Shown here: positions 1-8,050 of the stretch, in pieces
Layout of the letters: every line of letters starts with the position of its first letter
How positions within the stretch are numbered: the first letter of the stretch is position 1
Assembly: GCA_045537695.1 (NCBI GenBank)
Contig: JAZSQB010000068.1
Span: 1 to 30,504, forward strand
DNA from: RGIG2041 sp045537695
GTDB lineage: Bacteria; Bacillota; Clostridia; UBA1381; UMGS1253
Reading direction: 5' to 3'
Length of the DNA stretch: 30,504 nt
Program-made: the position numbers and the translations under genes
The notes under the pieces: model-generated
The model's database searches: none
Told to the model about the DNA's origin: nothing
What the model saw: only the letters and a program-made list of their open reading frames with translations

Positions 1-29
1 GGAGGCGGATTTGCAATTATAATGGTTTG

Positions 30-54
30 CCCGTATGCGAATATCGTGTACGGG
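30..54. repeat. Hairpin, possible repeat fragment
   Basis: CCCGTA (30-35) and TACGGG (49-54) form a 6-bp stem. The right arm with its flank (TCGTGTACGGG) matches the centre of the repeat near 30080-30100, so this may be the edge of a dispersed repeat cut by the window border. No gene is visible in bases 1-336. Confidence 0.35.
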
Positions 55-87
55 TACACCCATTATGTTATAGTTTTTCTGAATATG

Positions 88-116
88 TTGACAAATGTTT
101 TCGATTATTTTATAAC
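88..116 (+). promoter_or_regulatory. Upstream sigma-A-like promoter before galK
   Basis: TTGACA (88-93) and TATAAC (111-116) are separated by exactly 17 bp. The box lies about 220 bp before the galK start, so a transcript from here would have a long leader containing the palindrome at 161-182. It may be a second galK promoter or serve an unseen small RNA. Confidence 0.5.
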
Positions 117-160
117 AAATTAAGAATAAAGGTGTTTAAAAATTTGATTTAAGCATATGT

Positions 161-182
161 GGTTAAAGTTATAACTTTGACC
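161..182. promoter_or_regulatory. Near-perfect 22-bp palindrome, candidate gal operator
   Basis: The core AAAGTTATAACTTT is a perfect 14-bp palindrome, and the flanks extend it to 22 bp with one mismatched pair. A half-site, TAAAGTTATA, recurs at 247-256 just before the galK -35 box. Size and position fit a dimeric repressor or activator of the galactose operon. The cognate regulator is not in the window, so the role is inferred. Confidence 0.45.
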
Positions 183-273
183 ATTTTTTATTATACAAAA
201 ATCAATTTCTTTGCGAAATCTCAACAAAAAAATATTCCACAGAAAATAAAGTTATAGGCTCCTCGTGAAAATC

Positions 274-302
274 TTGACAAAATCGTATTTTTTTAGTACT
301 AT
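274..302 (+). promoter_or_regulatory. galK promoter
   Basis: A consensus -35 TTGACA (274-279), a 17-bp spacer and a -10 TACTAT (297-302) lie 34 bp before the galK ATG, which has AAAGGAAG as ribosome binding site. This is a typical housekeeping promoter. Confidence 0.8.
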
Positions 303-336
303 AAAAGCAGTATGAGCAAAGAAAGGAAGACACACT

Positions 337-1611
337 ATGTATAATCCGACAACACTGAAAAAAGCAGTACTTGAAAACGAAGCGATTTTTGCTGAGCTCT
401 ACGACAAAGACAATGTAGGCGCGCAGCAGGAACGTTACATAAAAGCGATTGACCGTTTTGTTGAAATCTACGGCGAGAAAGAGGAAATGTATATTTTCTC
501 CGCCCCGGGCAGAACGGAAATCTCCGGCAACCACACCGACCACAACCACGGCTGTGTTATGGCAGGTAGCGTTAATTTAGACGTAATCGCCATCGCCGCG
601 CCGACCAAGGACGGCATTATCCGCGTACAATCGGAAGGCTACCGTATGGATTTGATCGACACCAGAGAATTAGAGGTAAAGGCAAAAGAAACCAACAAGT
701 CCATTTCCCTGATTCGCGGTACGGCAAACCGTTTTAAAGAACTCGGCTTAAATATCGGCGGCTTCGATGCCTACACCATCACAAACGTATTAAAAGGCTC
801 CGGTCTTTCGTCGTCGGCAGCATTTGAGGTGCTTATCGGTACTATTTTGAACGGTATATACAACGATGGTAGCATCTCCCCTGTTTTGATTGCGCAGATT
901 GCGCAGTATGCAGAAAACGTATACTTCGGCAAGCCGTGCGGCTTGATGGACCAGATGGCATCGTCGGTCGGCGGCATCATCTCCATTGATTTTAAAGACA
1001 ACGACAACCCGATTATCACAAAGGTAGATTTTGATTTCACAAGTGCAGGGCATGCACTCTGCATCTTAGATACCGGCGGCAACCACGCAGATTTAACAAG
1101 CGAGTATGCTTCTATCCCGGCTGAAATGAAAGCCATTGCGGCACATTTCGGCAAAAAGGTACTGCGCGAGGTTTCTTTAGAAGAAATTATGGCAGCCGTT
1201 TCGGAGCTTCGCAAAAAGTTCGGCGACCGCGCAGTGCTTCGTGCACTTCATTTCCAAAATGAAAACATCCGTGTAGGTCAGCAGGTTAAAGCACTGACGG
1301 AGGGCAATTTTGATGCGTTTTTAAACCTTTCCGTTGAATCGGGACTTTCTTCCTACCGTTATCTGCAAAATGTATATGCCAATATCGCACCGAAGGAGCA
1401 GGGTATCAGCCTCGCGCTGTTTGTAGCCGAAAGCATTTTAAAGGGGCGCGGTGCACACCGCGTACACGGCGGCGGCTTTGGCGGTACAACGCAGAACTTC
1501 GTGCCGCTCGATATGGTGGAGGAATTTAAAGCAAAAACAGAAGCCGTATTCGGCGAAGGCAAATGCCATATTTTGAATATTAGACCTAAGGGCGGAATTA
1601 AAGTATTTTAA
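337..1611 (+). CDS. galK: Galactokinase
   Basis: Phosphorylates alpha-D-galactose with ATP to galactose 1-phosphate, the first committed step of the Leloir pathway, in the cytoplasm. The 424-residue protein has the GHMP-kinase layout. The galactokinase signature GRTEISGNHTDHNHG is at residues 58-72, the ATP-binding loop GSGLSSSAA at 154-162, the catalytic-base region CGLMDQMASS at 201-210 with Asp205, and the C-terminal glycine-rich motif HGGGFGGT near residues 377-384. It is slightly longer than the usual 390 residues because of an N-terminal extension of about 35 residues, common in clostridial GalK. The ATG at 337 follows AAAGGAAG at a suitable distance. It heads a galK-galT operon and is probably regulated through the palindromic site upstream. 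The identification is secure. Confidence 0.97.
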   Translation: MYNPTTLKKAVLENEAIFAELYDKDNVGAQQERYIKAIDRFVEIYGEKEEMYIFSAPGRTEISGNHTDHNHGCVMAGSVNLDVIAIAAPTKDGIIRVQSEGYRMDLIDTRELEVKAKETNKSISLIRGTANRFKELGLNIGGFDAYTITNVLKGSGLSSSAAFEVLIGTILNGIYNDGSISPVLIAQIAQYAENVYFGKPCGLMDQMASSVGGIISIDFKDNDNPIITKVDFDFTSAGHALCILDTGGNHADLTSEYASIPAEMKAIAAHFGKKVLREVSLEEIMAAVSELRKKFGDRAVLRALHFQNENIRVGQQVKALTEGNFDAFLNLSVESGLSSYRYLQNVYANIAPKEQGISLALFVAESILKGRGAHRVHGGGFGGTTQNFVPLDMVEEFKAKTEAVFGEGKCHILNIRPKGGIKVF

Positions 1612-1631
1612 TTCCTGCATCATTTCACTAC

Positions 1632-1730
1632 AAAGGGTGAATTTGGCGAATTGCTTCGTTGAAATCCTCGCGCATACACAAGTATAGCGCTGCAGTTTCG
1701 CCTCGCACTTCATCCAAATTTCCACCTTTG
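1632..1730. repeat. Dispersed ~100-bp repeat (copy R1) in galK-galT gap
   Basis: By eye this stretch aligns along its length with the reverse complement of 30033-30135. Shared blocks include AAAGG at the edge, TTGGCG.ATTGC.TCGTTG, a central palindromic part (ATACACAAGTAT here), TCGCCT.GCAC and CATCCAAAT..C.CCTTT. It encodes no plausible protein. It sits inside the transcribed gal operon. Confidence 0.6.
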
Positions 1731-1755
1731 ATACTCAAAGCATTTTTGATATTAT
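1728..1755 (+). promoter_or_regulatory. Possible internal galT promoter
   Basis: TTGATA (1728-1733), a 16-bp spacer and TATTAT (1750-1755) lie about 100 bp before galT. The spacing is slightly short and the boxes are imperfect, so this is only a candidate. Confidence 0.35.
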
Positions 1756-1767
1756 ACAGCGACTCTG

Positions 1768-1823
1768 CTTGCCTCCCTTGCCTAAAGGGAGGGGGACCAC
1801 CGAAGGTGGTGGAGGGATTCTCT
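1768..1823. repeat. Hairpin-pair repeat upstream of galT
   Basis: Two adjacent hairpins are visible: CTCCCTT/AAAGGGAG and ACCACC-gaa-GGTGGT, ending in GGAGGGATTC. This CCTCCC...GGGACCACC composition is a familiar dispersed repeat in Oscillospiraceae-type genomes (known from general experience, not searched). There is no U-run, so it is not a canonical terminator. It could affect galT mRNA stability. Confidence 0.55.
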
Positions 1824-1856
1824 CCCTGCAGTCCTTTTCGAAAGAAGGATAATAAT

Positions 1857-3245
1857 ATGAATCAATTACTAACAGCTTTAATCAACTATGGTCTTAAAAA
1901 CAACCTCATCACAAACGATGATGTACACTATGCCGCAAACCGCGTGCTGGCGCTCATCGGCGAAACAGCCTATACACCGGAAGAACCGACCGGTGCGGTT
2001 GCAGACTATAACATCGAACAGATTTTAAAAGGGCTGACGGACATTGCCTATAAAAACGGCAAGCTGGAAGACGATTTGCTCGTGTACCACGATTTGATGA
2101 GTGCGCGCATTATGGATAATTTCACACCGCGCCCGAGCGAGCTGATTGAAAAGTTTTATCAAAAGCACGAAAGCGACCCACAAAAGGCAACAGATTATTT
2201 TTACCACCTTTCGCGCAAAAACAACTACATTATGATGGAGCGCGTGAAAAAGGACCTGCGCTGGAAAACGCAGTCCGTTATCGGCGAGATTGACCTTTCT
2301 ATCAACCTGTCCAAGCCGGAAAAAACGCCGGAGGAAATTGCGGCGGCAAAGCTTGCTCCGCCAAAGGAAACAGCATATCCGAAATGCCTTTTGTGTGTAG
2401 AAAATGTGGGCTACGACGGGCATATCACGCATCCCCCGCGCGCAAACCACCGCATCATTCCGCTAAAGTTGGATAGTGCAGACTGGTGTATGCAGTATTC
2501 GCCGTATGTGTACTATAATGAGCACTGTATCGTCTTTAACAGGGCGCACGTACCGATGCGTATCACAAAGCAGACCTTCAAAAATCTTTTATGCTTTGTA
2601 GAAAAATTCCCACACTACTTTATCGGCTCCAACGCCGATTTACCTATTGTCGGCGGCTCGATTTTAACGCACGACCACTATCAGGGCGGCAACTACGAAT
2701 TCCCGATGGCAAAGCGCGGCTACCGCGACACCTTCACCTTTAAAGGCTATGAGGATATCGACGCAGGCAGCGTAGATTGGGCGCTGTCCACCATCCGCTT
2801 GAAGGGCACGGATATTGACCGCTTAGTTGAGCTCGGCGGCAAAATCTTAGATGCGTGGCGCGCATATTCGGACGAAGAAAATGAAATTCTCGCCCACACC
2901 GATGCGCCGCACAACACCATCACCCCGATTGCCAGAATGCGCGACGGCAAATATGAGCTGGATTTAATTTTAAGAAACAACCGCACGGACGAAAAGCATC
3001 CGGACGGCATCTTCCATCCGCACAAAAAATATCACCATATCAAGCGTGAAAACATCGGTCTCATCGAGGCGATGGGCTTAGCAGTACTTCCGGCAAGACT
3101 GGTTAAAGAGCTTGCACCGGTCGACGATGCCAAGAAGGAAGAAATCGGGCAGATTTTCGGTCATATTCTGCAAAACTGCGGCGTATTTAAAGACACCGAC
3201 AAGGGCAGAGCCGGTATGCTGAAATTTATGCAATCGATAAAATAA
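1857..3245 (+). CDS. galT: UDP-glucose--hexose-1-phosphate uridylyltransferase (GalT class 2)
   Basis: Transfers UMP from UDP-glucose to galactose 1-phosphate, giving UDP-galactose and glucose 1-phosphate. It is the second Leloir step and acts on the product of the upstream galK. The 462-residue length and the sequence (N-terminal NQLLTALINYGL, NRAHVPMRI, and the His-rich GGSILTHDHYQGG near residues 263-275) fit the Firmicutes GalT2 type rather than the roughly 350-residue E. coli type. The ATG at 1857 is chosen because GAAAGAAGG lies just upstream. Reading further upstream in frame would run through the repeat and is unlikely to be translated. No UDP-glucose 4-epimerase gene is present in the window, so galE must lie elsewhere. 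Confidence 0.96.
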   Translation: MNQLLTALINYGLKNNLITNDDVHYAANRVLALIGETAYTPEEPTGAVADYNIEQILKGLTDIAYKNGKLEDDLLVYHDLMSARIMDNFTPRPSELIEKFYQKHESDPQKATDYFYHLSRKNNYIMMERVKKDLRWKTQSVIGEIDLSINLSKPEKTPEEIAAAKLAPPKETAYPKCLLCVENVGYDGHITHPPRANHRIIPLKLDSADWCMQYSPYVYYNEHCIVFNRAHVPMRITKQTFKNLLCFVEKFPHYFIGSNADLPIVGGSILTHDHYQGGNYEFPMAKRGYRDTFTFKGYEDIDAGSVDWALSTIRLKGTDIDRLVELGGKILDAWRAYSDEENEILAHTDAPHNTITPIARMRDGKYELDLILRNNRTDEKHPDGIFHPHKKYHHIKRENIGLIEAMGLAVLPARLVKELAPVDDAKKEEIGQIFGHILQNCGVFKDTDKGRAGMLKFMQSIK

Positions 3246-3438
3246 GAACAACACCTACAAGGCAATTGATCGCGTGAAGGTATTGATTTTCACAAAGGAT
3301 ATTGGAAATGTTGGATACGGCTGGATTTGCTTTACCTTTAATGTAGCACCGGCACCGCAGTTTAATATAACTTACCGCGCGAGCGTATTCACCTTCGATA
3401 TTTTCTAACTCCCTTAAAATAATCGCTGCTATAAAACC
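3246..3438. other. Gene-poor stretch after galT
   Basis: A 44-codon frame (GTG at 3274 to the stop at 3406-3408) is open but has no ribosome binding site and no recognised similarity. I see no RNA gene. It is probably decayed or 3' untranslated sequence. Confidence 0.4.
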
Positions 3439-3480
3439 AAATATCCACCCGGTCTACATCACGGGTGGATATTTATTTGC
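3439..3480. terminator. Bidirectional terminator between galT and mtnN
   Basis: A perfect 13-bp stem (3439-3451 with 3462-3474) closes a 10-nt loop. The right arm ends ATTTATTT on the plus strand and the minus-strand reading continues TTTGGTTTTATAG, so it can serve both galT and the convergent luxS-mtnN unit. Between here and 3690 no gene is supported. Confidence 0.8.
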
Positions 3481-3689
3481 ATTCCTAGTTTCTCCGCTTC
3501 TCATAAAGCTCTTATTGCCCTTCGCCGTTTCTATATCGGCTTTGGACGGCTGTCTTATCTGTTGTATGGTAAATCCGCGTTCCATTGGCACAGCATCTTC
3601 TCGCGCCCGTGGTGCTTTTGTCTGCCCAACAGCAAAATTGGTTCTGCTTATGTATACTTACTCCTCTTGTGCCAGCTTAGTGTTAAATT

Positions 3690-4376
3690 TTATTCCTCTT
3701 CTACAAATGCTTTGACCATGCGGATAGAGTTGTCCGCCGCAATTTTAACAAACTCAGCATAATCCATATGCGAGCTGTTGTCCGCTTTGTCAGAAATCGA
3801 GCGTATAACCGCAAATTTCACATCATTCATCAGGCACACGTGCGCCATTGCGCCGGATTCCATTTCACAGGCGATACAGCCAAAATTGTCCTGAATAAAC
3901 TTCTTGCGCTCCGCGCTGTTAACAAACTGGTCTCCCGTCGAAATCTTGCCGATTTGATACTGTATGTCGAGCGACTTTGCCGCCGCTTCCAACTTGCTTA
4001 CGGTGTCCGCATCGCACGGCAGCTCAATCATATTCAGCCCCGAAATCAAGCCAAGCGGGTCGCCTACTGGCGAAGTGTCCATGTCCGTCTGGATGCTGCA
4101 GCTGCCGAGCGCAATATCGCCGATATTGAGCACATTGGACAATGACCCTGCTACGCCCGTGTTGATAATCACCTCCGGATGAAAGGCAAAAATCATGCAC
4201 TGCGCACAAACAGCGGCATTGACCTTGCCCACACCGCAGGTTGCTACGACAAGCTCCTTGCCCGACAGTGTACCGACCGTGTATGTAATGCCGGCGTGCA
4301 CTTCCGTTTTCGTATTTTGCAGCATCGAAATAATACCTTCGGTTTCAACCTGCATCGCTCCGATAAATCCAATCAT
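3690..4376 (-). CDS. mtnN: 5'-methylthioadenosine/S-adenosylhomocysteine nucleosidase
   Basis: Hydrolyses S-adenosylhomocysteine to S-ribosylhomocysteine and adenine, and methylthioadenosine to methylthioribose and adenine. It clears methyltransferase by-products and supplies the LuxS substrate. The 228 residues carry the family hallmarks: GAMQVE at the N-terminus with the catalytic Glu, GVGKVNAA, NTGVAGSL, STGDQFV, the ribose-binding CEMESGAMA, and ISDKAD with the catalytic Asp. The ATG at 4376 is preceded by GAAAGGAG, and a longer in-frame start at 4415 has no such site. It lies 81 bp after luxS on the same strand with no terminator between, so the two are probably co-transcribed. Confidence 0.96.
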   Translation of the reverse strand: MIGFIGAMQVETEGIISMLQNTKTEVHAGITYTVGTLSGKELVVATCGVGKVNAAVCAQCMIFAFHPEVIINTGVAGSLSNVLNIGDIALGSCSIQTDMDTSPVGDPLGLISGLNMIELPCDADTVSKLEAAAKSLDIQYQIGKISTGDQFVNSAERKKFIQDNFGCIACEMESGAMAHVCLMNDVKFAVIRSISDKADNSSHMDYAEFVKIAADNSIRMVKAFVEEE

Positions 4377-4457
4377 TCTATTATCTCCTTTCGCGAAATA
4401 ACGTCTCCATAGCAATCACAAGTAATCACAACCAGCATAAAAAGCGGACTGTTTGAA

Positions 4458-4916
4458 TTAGTAATTTAAATTATCTGCATTCACATGTTCGAGCACTTTC
4501 GCATATCTGCGACACTCCGCCTGCGCCATCGCCAGATTCAGCGTGCGATAGTTCCCGCATTCCTTGGCGGAATTGCCGAATACGGCGCCTTCGTGGTTTA
4601 TAGTTTTGTCCACGCATTCGCGCAGCACACGCAGTACCTGATGGTGGTCTGCATTGCGCACCAGCAGATAAAAGCCGGTCTGGCAGCCCATCGCGCCGAA
4701 ATAAATCACATCGTCCTTGATTTCCGAATTGCGAAAATACGTCGCGAGCATATGCTCGCAGGTATGCATCGTCGAATTATCCATCACGTCTGGCTGATTC
4801 GGCACGCGCGTACGGATATCGTACGTGGTAATATCGCCGTCTACACGGGAAATATACAATCCCGGCACCAACACATTGTGGTCTACCTCAAAGCTTGCAA
4901 TTCTTGTAACTTCCAT
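4458..4916 (-). CDS. luxS: S-ribosylhomocysteine lyase (AI-2 synthase)
   Basis: Cleaves S-ribosylhomocysteine to homocysteine and DPD, the precursor of autoinducer-2, completing the two-step methyl-cycle route begun by MtnN. The protein is 152 residues, the usual LuxS length. The metal-binding HTCEH is at residues 51-55, GCQTGFYL contains the catalytic Cys, and ECGNYRTL provides the third metal ligand. Two ATGs lie close together (4922 and 4916). I prefer 4916 because AAGGAA is 7 nt upstream of it but almost touches the other. The gene is divergent from glmM. Homocysteine could be re-methylated or exchanged through the nearby metY product. Confidence 0.96.
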   Translation of the reverse strand: MEVTRIASFEVDHNVLVPGLYISRVDGDITTYDIRTRVPNQPDVMDNSTMHTCEHMLATYFRNSEIKDDVIYFGAMGCQTGFYLLVRNADHHQVLRVLRECVDKTINHEGAVFGNSAKECGNYRTLNLAMAQAECRRYAKVLEHVNADNLNY

Positions 4917-4958
4917 CTTCATCTTCCTTTTGTCTGTATTCGTTTGTACCGTGTTTGC

Positions 4959-5033
4959 GGGAGAGCACAGAGGCCCTCTCCTACACACAAATTTAAATCC
5001 AACACCGTAGGGGTGGACAGCATCCGCCCGTCG
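4959..5033 (-). repeat. Hairpin repeats in the luxS leader
   Basis: Two hairpins lie between the luxS promoter and start codon: GGAGAG/CTCTCC (4960-4981) and GGGTGGA/TCCGCCC (5011-5029). The second, flanked by CCGTAGG, belongs to the same style of short dispersed hairpins seen at 8150-8222 and 29850-29885. Neither has a U-run. They lengthen the luxS 5' untranslated region to about 130 nt. Confidence 0.45.
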
Positions 5034-5050
5034 GCTTGTACCTTTTCTTT

Positions 5051-5080
5051 ATTTTAGCATAAAATATATCGGTATGTAAA
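5051..5080 (-). promoter_or_regulatory. luxS-mtnN promoter
   Basis: On the minus strand TTTACA (5080-5075) and TAAAAT (5056-5051) are 18 bp apart, and the -10 is extended by TG (TGCTAAAAT). It is back-to-back with the glmM promoter, leaving 11 bp between the two -35 boxes. Confidence 0.65.
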
Positions 5081-5091
5081 GCAAAAAAACA

Positions 5092-5120
5092 TTGTAAAAT
5101 TCTAATTTATATAGTATAAT
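5092..5120 (+). promoter_or_regulatory. glmM promoter
   Basis: TTGTAA (5092-5097), a 17-bp spacer and a perfect TATAAT (5115-5120) precede glmM by 90 bp. The site is divergent from the luxS promoter. Confidence 0.7.
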
Positions 5121-5209
5121 AAAAGTTAGTGTATAAATTGTCCCTGCTGTAGGGACACATAAAATTTCATATTATTTTGAATATTTTGATTATGGGCGGT
5201 GTTTTTATT

Positions 5210-6559
5210 ATGCAAAGAATGTTTGGAACAGATGGCGTTCGCGGTGTTGCGAATGCTGAATTGAGTGCGGATTTGGCGTTTTCGCTCGGCAGAGCCGGGG
5301 CGCTTGCGCTGACAGAGACACTTTCACACAAGCCGACACTTCTGGTCGGCAGAGATACACGTATTTCCGGCACGATGCTGGAAAATGCACTGTGTGCAGG
5401 TATTTGCTCAACCGGTGCAAGCGTGATTTCGCTCGGTGTAATTCCGACACCGGCGGTGGCGCACTTGGTGCGCGCCTACAAGGCAGATGCCGGCGTTATG
5501 ATTTCGGCTTCGCACAATCCTTTTGAGTACAACGGCATCAAGTTTTTTAGCGCCGAAGGCTACAAGCTCAACGATGCTATGGAAGATAAAATTGAAGCGA
5601 TGATTCGCGAAAATAACTATCCGGCATTGCCGGTGGGTGCAGACGTCGGCAGATACAGCACCGCAGAAGGAGCGACTGCAGACTATGTTGCCTTTGCAAC
5701 CGATTGCATCGACTGCCGATTAGACGGTATGTCCATCGTGCTCGACTGTGCCAACGGTGCCAATTCCGTGACCGCGCCTATGGCTCTGACACAGCTCGGC
5801 GCAAGCGTACACACGCTGTATAACACACCGGACGGTATCAATATAAACGCCGGGTGCGGCTCGACACATATTGATGCGCTCGGCAAATTTGTAAAAGAAA
5901 ATCCGACCTACGATATCGGTATCGCCTTCGATGGCGATGCAGACCGTATGCTCGCCGTCGATGAAACCGGCGCGCCACTGACCGGCGACGAGGTGATGCT
6001 GATTGTTGCAAACCACTTAAAATCGCGCGGTCAGCTCAAGCAGGACACCGTTGTCGCAACGGTAATGAGTAATTTAGGCTTTTTCCTGGCGGCGGAAAAG
6101 CTCGGGATCCATACGGTGCAGACCGCTGTCGGTGACCGCTATGTATTAGAGGAAATGCGCCGCGCTGACTACAATTTCGGCGGTGAAGAATCCGGACACA
6201 TCATTTGTCTGGACAAAAACAGTACCGGCGACGGTTTGGTTTCCGCGCTGCTTTTACTTTCCGTAATGCAGGAGACCGGCAAAAACCTCTCCGAGCTGCG
6301 CAAGATTATGACGGTGCTCCCGCAGGTGCTTGTCAACGCACGTGTGCGCAATGAAAACAAGCCACTGCTGAAAACCAACGAAGTGATTACAAAGGAAATC
6401 GCCGCTTTAGAAGCCGAATTGCAAGGCGAAGGCCGCGTGCTCATCCGTCCGTCCGGCACAGAACCGGTGGTACGCGTGATGCTGGAGGGCAAGGATAGAG
6501 ACAGCCTACAAACACGCGCAGAAAAGCTGGCAAGCTTAATTGAGGAATTACTAGGTTAA
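5210..6559 (+). CDS. glmM: Phosphoglucosamine mutase
   Basis: Interconverts glucosamine 6-phosphate and glucosamine 1-phosphate, an essential cytoplasmic step towards UDP-GlcNAc for peptidoglycan. The 449 residues match the usual family length. Motifs in order are FGTDGVRG at the N-terminus, SASHNPFEYNGIK with the phosphoserine, the Mg-binding DGDADR, the sugar-binding GEESGH and the phosphate-binding RPSGTEP near the C-terminus. The start is uncertain within 33 bp. The ATG at 5210 gives MQRMFGTDG and has GGGCGG about 9 nt upstream, while 5177 and 5219 are alternatives. No obvious terminator follows. It appears to be a single-gene unit. Confidence 0.95.
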   Translation: MQRMFGTDGVRGVANAELSADLAFSLGRAGALALTETLSHKPTLLVGRDTRISGTMLENALCAGICSTGASVISLGVIPTPAVAHLVRAYKADAGVMISASHNPFEYNGIKFFSAEGYKLNDAMEDKIEAMIRENNYPALPVGADVGRYSTAEGATADYVAFATDCIDCRLDGMSIVLDCANGANSVTAPMALTQLGASVHTLYNTPDGININAGCGSTHIDALGKFVKENPTYDIGIAFDGDADRMLAVDETGAPLTGDEVMLIVANHLKSRGQLKQDTVVATVMSNLGFFLAAEKLGIHTVQTAVGDRYVLEEMRRADYNFGGEESGHIICLDKNSTGDGLVSALLLLSVMQETGKNLSELRKIMTVLPQVLVNARVRNENKPLLKTNEVITKEIAALEAELQGEGRVLIRPSGTEPVVRVMLEGKDRDSLQTRAEKLASLIEELLG

Positions 6560-6774
6560 CCCGATGTAATACAATGTATGCTGAAAATGGATTTCATCGA
6601 CTGCATAAATCCATCTGACCGCTCTCGGGCAGTCACCATACCGTAAAATTTGCAACGGCTGGAGTCGGCTTTACGGAGCCATACTATTTTTTCCAATGCT
6701 TAAAAAATATGATATACCTTCCCCCACGGATGCCTTCTGTGGCGGAATACCCGCTAACCGAAAGGAAGATGAAC
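6560..6774 (+). promoter_or_regulatory. Structured leader upstream of metY, unassigned
   Basis: This 215-bp gap holds several potential stems: GGATTT/AAATCC (about 6590-6612), CCGTAAA (6641-6647) with TTTACGG (6670-6676) enclosing a smaller CGGCT/AGTCG hairpin, and CCAC/GTGG (about 6724-6742). No S-box (SAM-I) core was found, although methionine genes in Firmicutes often have one. No clear -35/-10 pair was found either. A cis-regulatory RNA is possible but not shown. Confidence 0.35.
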
Positions 6775-8040
6775 ATGAAATTTGAATCCAAATGCCTCTA
6801 TGAAGGTTATACCCCCAAAAACGGTGAAGCGCAAACGCTGCCGATTTACCAGAGCACAACATTTAAGTATGAATCCACCGAGCAGGTAGCCAAGCTCTTT
6901 GACCTGACGGAAAACGGCTTTTTCTACTCGAGACTCGCAAATCCAACCGTAGATGCCGTTGAAAAAAAGATTGCCGCGCTGGAAGGCGGCGTCGGTGCAC
7001 TCTGTACCTCGTCCGGTCAGGCAGCCTCTACCCTATCCTTATTAAATATCTTAGGCAGCGGCGACCATTTTATCAGTTCCTCTGCCATTTACGGCGGTAC
7101 ATTAAACCTCTTTGCTGTAACGATGAAAAAACTAGGCATTGAAGTAACCTTCGTAGACAACGATGCATCCGAAGAAGAACTCGAAGCAGCCATTCGTCCG
7201 AACACAAAGGCGGTATTTGGCGAGACCATCTCCAATCCGACCATTTGCGTATTTGACATTGAGCGTTTCGCAAACTTTGCACACAAGCACAACCTGCCGC
7301 TCATCGTAGACAACACCTTTGCAACCCCGTATCTGTGCCGTCCGATTGAATTCGGCGCAGACATCGTGGTACATTCGACCACAAAATACTTGGACGGTCA
7401 TGCATTGCAGACCGGCGGCGTGATTATCGATTCCGGTAAGTTTGACTGGACAAACGGCAACTACCCGGAATTCACCGAGCCGGATGAATCCTACCACGGC
7501 GTGGTATACACCAAGGATTTCGGGGAAATGGCTTATATCGTAAAGGCGCGCGTTCAGCTGATGCGCGACCTCGGTGCCTGCCAGTCCGCTTTCGGCGCAT
7601 TTTTGATTAACCAGGGTATCGAAACCTTGCCGGTACGTATGGACCGTCATTGCCGCAACGCGGAAAAGGTGGCCGAGTTCCTCGCAAAGCACCCGAAGGT
7701 GGAATCGGTTGCGTACCCGACACTGGAAGGCAATCCGTACAAGGCACGCGCTGAAAAGTACCTGCCCAAGGGCTGCAGCGGCGTTATTGCCTTTACTGTA
7801 AAGGGCGGCAGAGATGCCGGTGCGAAATTTATTGACTCCCTAAAGATGATTTCCCTGCTCGTACACGTGGCAGACATTCGTACCTGCGTGCTCCATCCGG
7901 CAAGCTCGACCCACCGTCAGCTCACGGAAGAACAGCTCATCGCCGGCGGCGTTGCACCGGGTCTGATTCGTCTCTCCGTCGGCATCGAAAACCTCGACGA
8001 TATTTTAGAAGATTTGGATCAGGCACTTATACAGTGCTAA
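6775..8040 (+). CDS. metY: O-acetylhomoserine sulfhydrylase (O-acetylhomoserine aminocarboxypropyltransferase)
   Basis: A PLP-dependent Cys/Met-metabolism enzyme predicted to make homocysteine from O-acetylhomoserine and sulfide, the direct sulfhydrylation route to methionine. The 421-residue length, longer than the roughly 380 of cystathionine gamma-synthase or lyase, and the order of motifs (TLPIYQSTTF, YSRLANPT, SSGQAAS, the PLP lysine in HSTTKYLDGH at Lys204, HPASSTHRQL, LSVGIENLDD) fit the MetY branch. The ATG at 6775 is preferred because AAGGAA is 7 nt upstream; the ATG at 6769 nearly overlaps that site. A strong terminator follows directly. A methionine gamma-lyase-type activity cannot be excluded from sequence alone. 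Confidence 0.88.
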   Translation: MKFESKCLYEGYTPKNGEAQTLPIYQSTTFKYESTEQVAKLFDLTENGFFYSRLANPTVDAVEKKIAALEGGVGALCTSSGQAASTLSLLNILGSGDHFISSSAIYGGTLNLFAVTMKKLGIEVTFVDNDASEEELEAAIRPNTKAVFGETISNPTICVFDIERFANFAHKHNLPLIVDNTFATPYLCRPIEFGADIVVHSTTKYLDGHALQTGGVIIDSGKFDWTNGNYPEFTEPDESYHGVVYTKDFGEMAYIVKARVQLMRDLGACQSAFGAFLINQGIETLPVRMDRHCRNAEKVAEFLAKHPKVESVAYPTLEGNPYKARAEKYLPKGCSGVIAFTVKGGRDAGAKFIDSLKMISLLVHVADIRTCVLHPASSTHRQLTEEQLIAGGVAPGLIRLSVGIENLDDILEDLDQALIQC

Positions 8041-8050
8041 AATGATATAT

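Noticed and set aside
3274..3408. 44-codon open frame after galT (plus strand)
   Set aside because: No ribosome binding site, starts at GTG in AT-rich 3' DNA, and the translation resembles nothing I know.
3475..3620. Small minus-strand frame (MERGFTIQQIRQ...) downstream of mtnN
   Set aside because: No ribosome binding site and it runs through the terminator stem; probably chance or decayed sequence.
6560..6774. SAM-I riboswitch (S-box) upstream of metY
   Set aside because: The conserved GGUGGAGGGACUGGCCC-type core is absent; only generic stems are visible.
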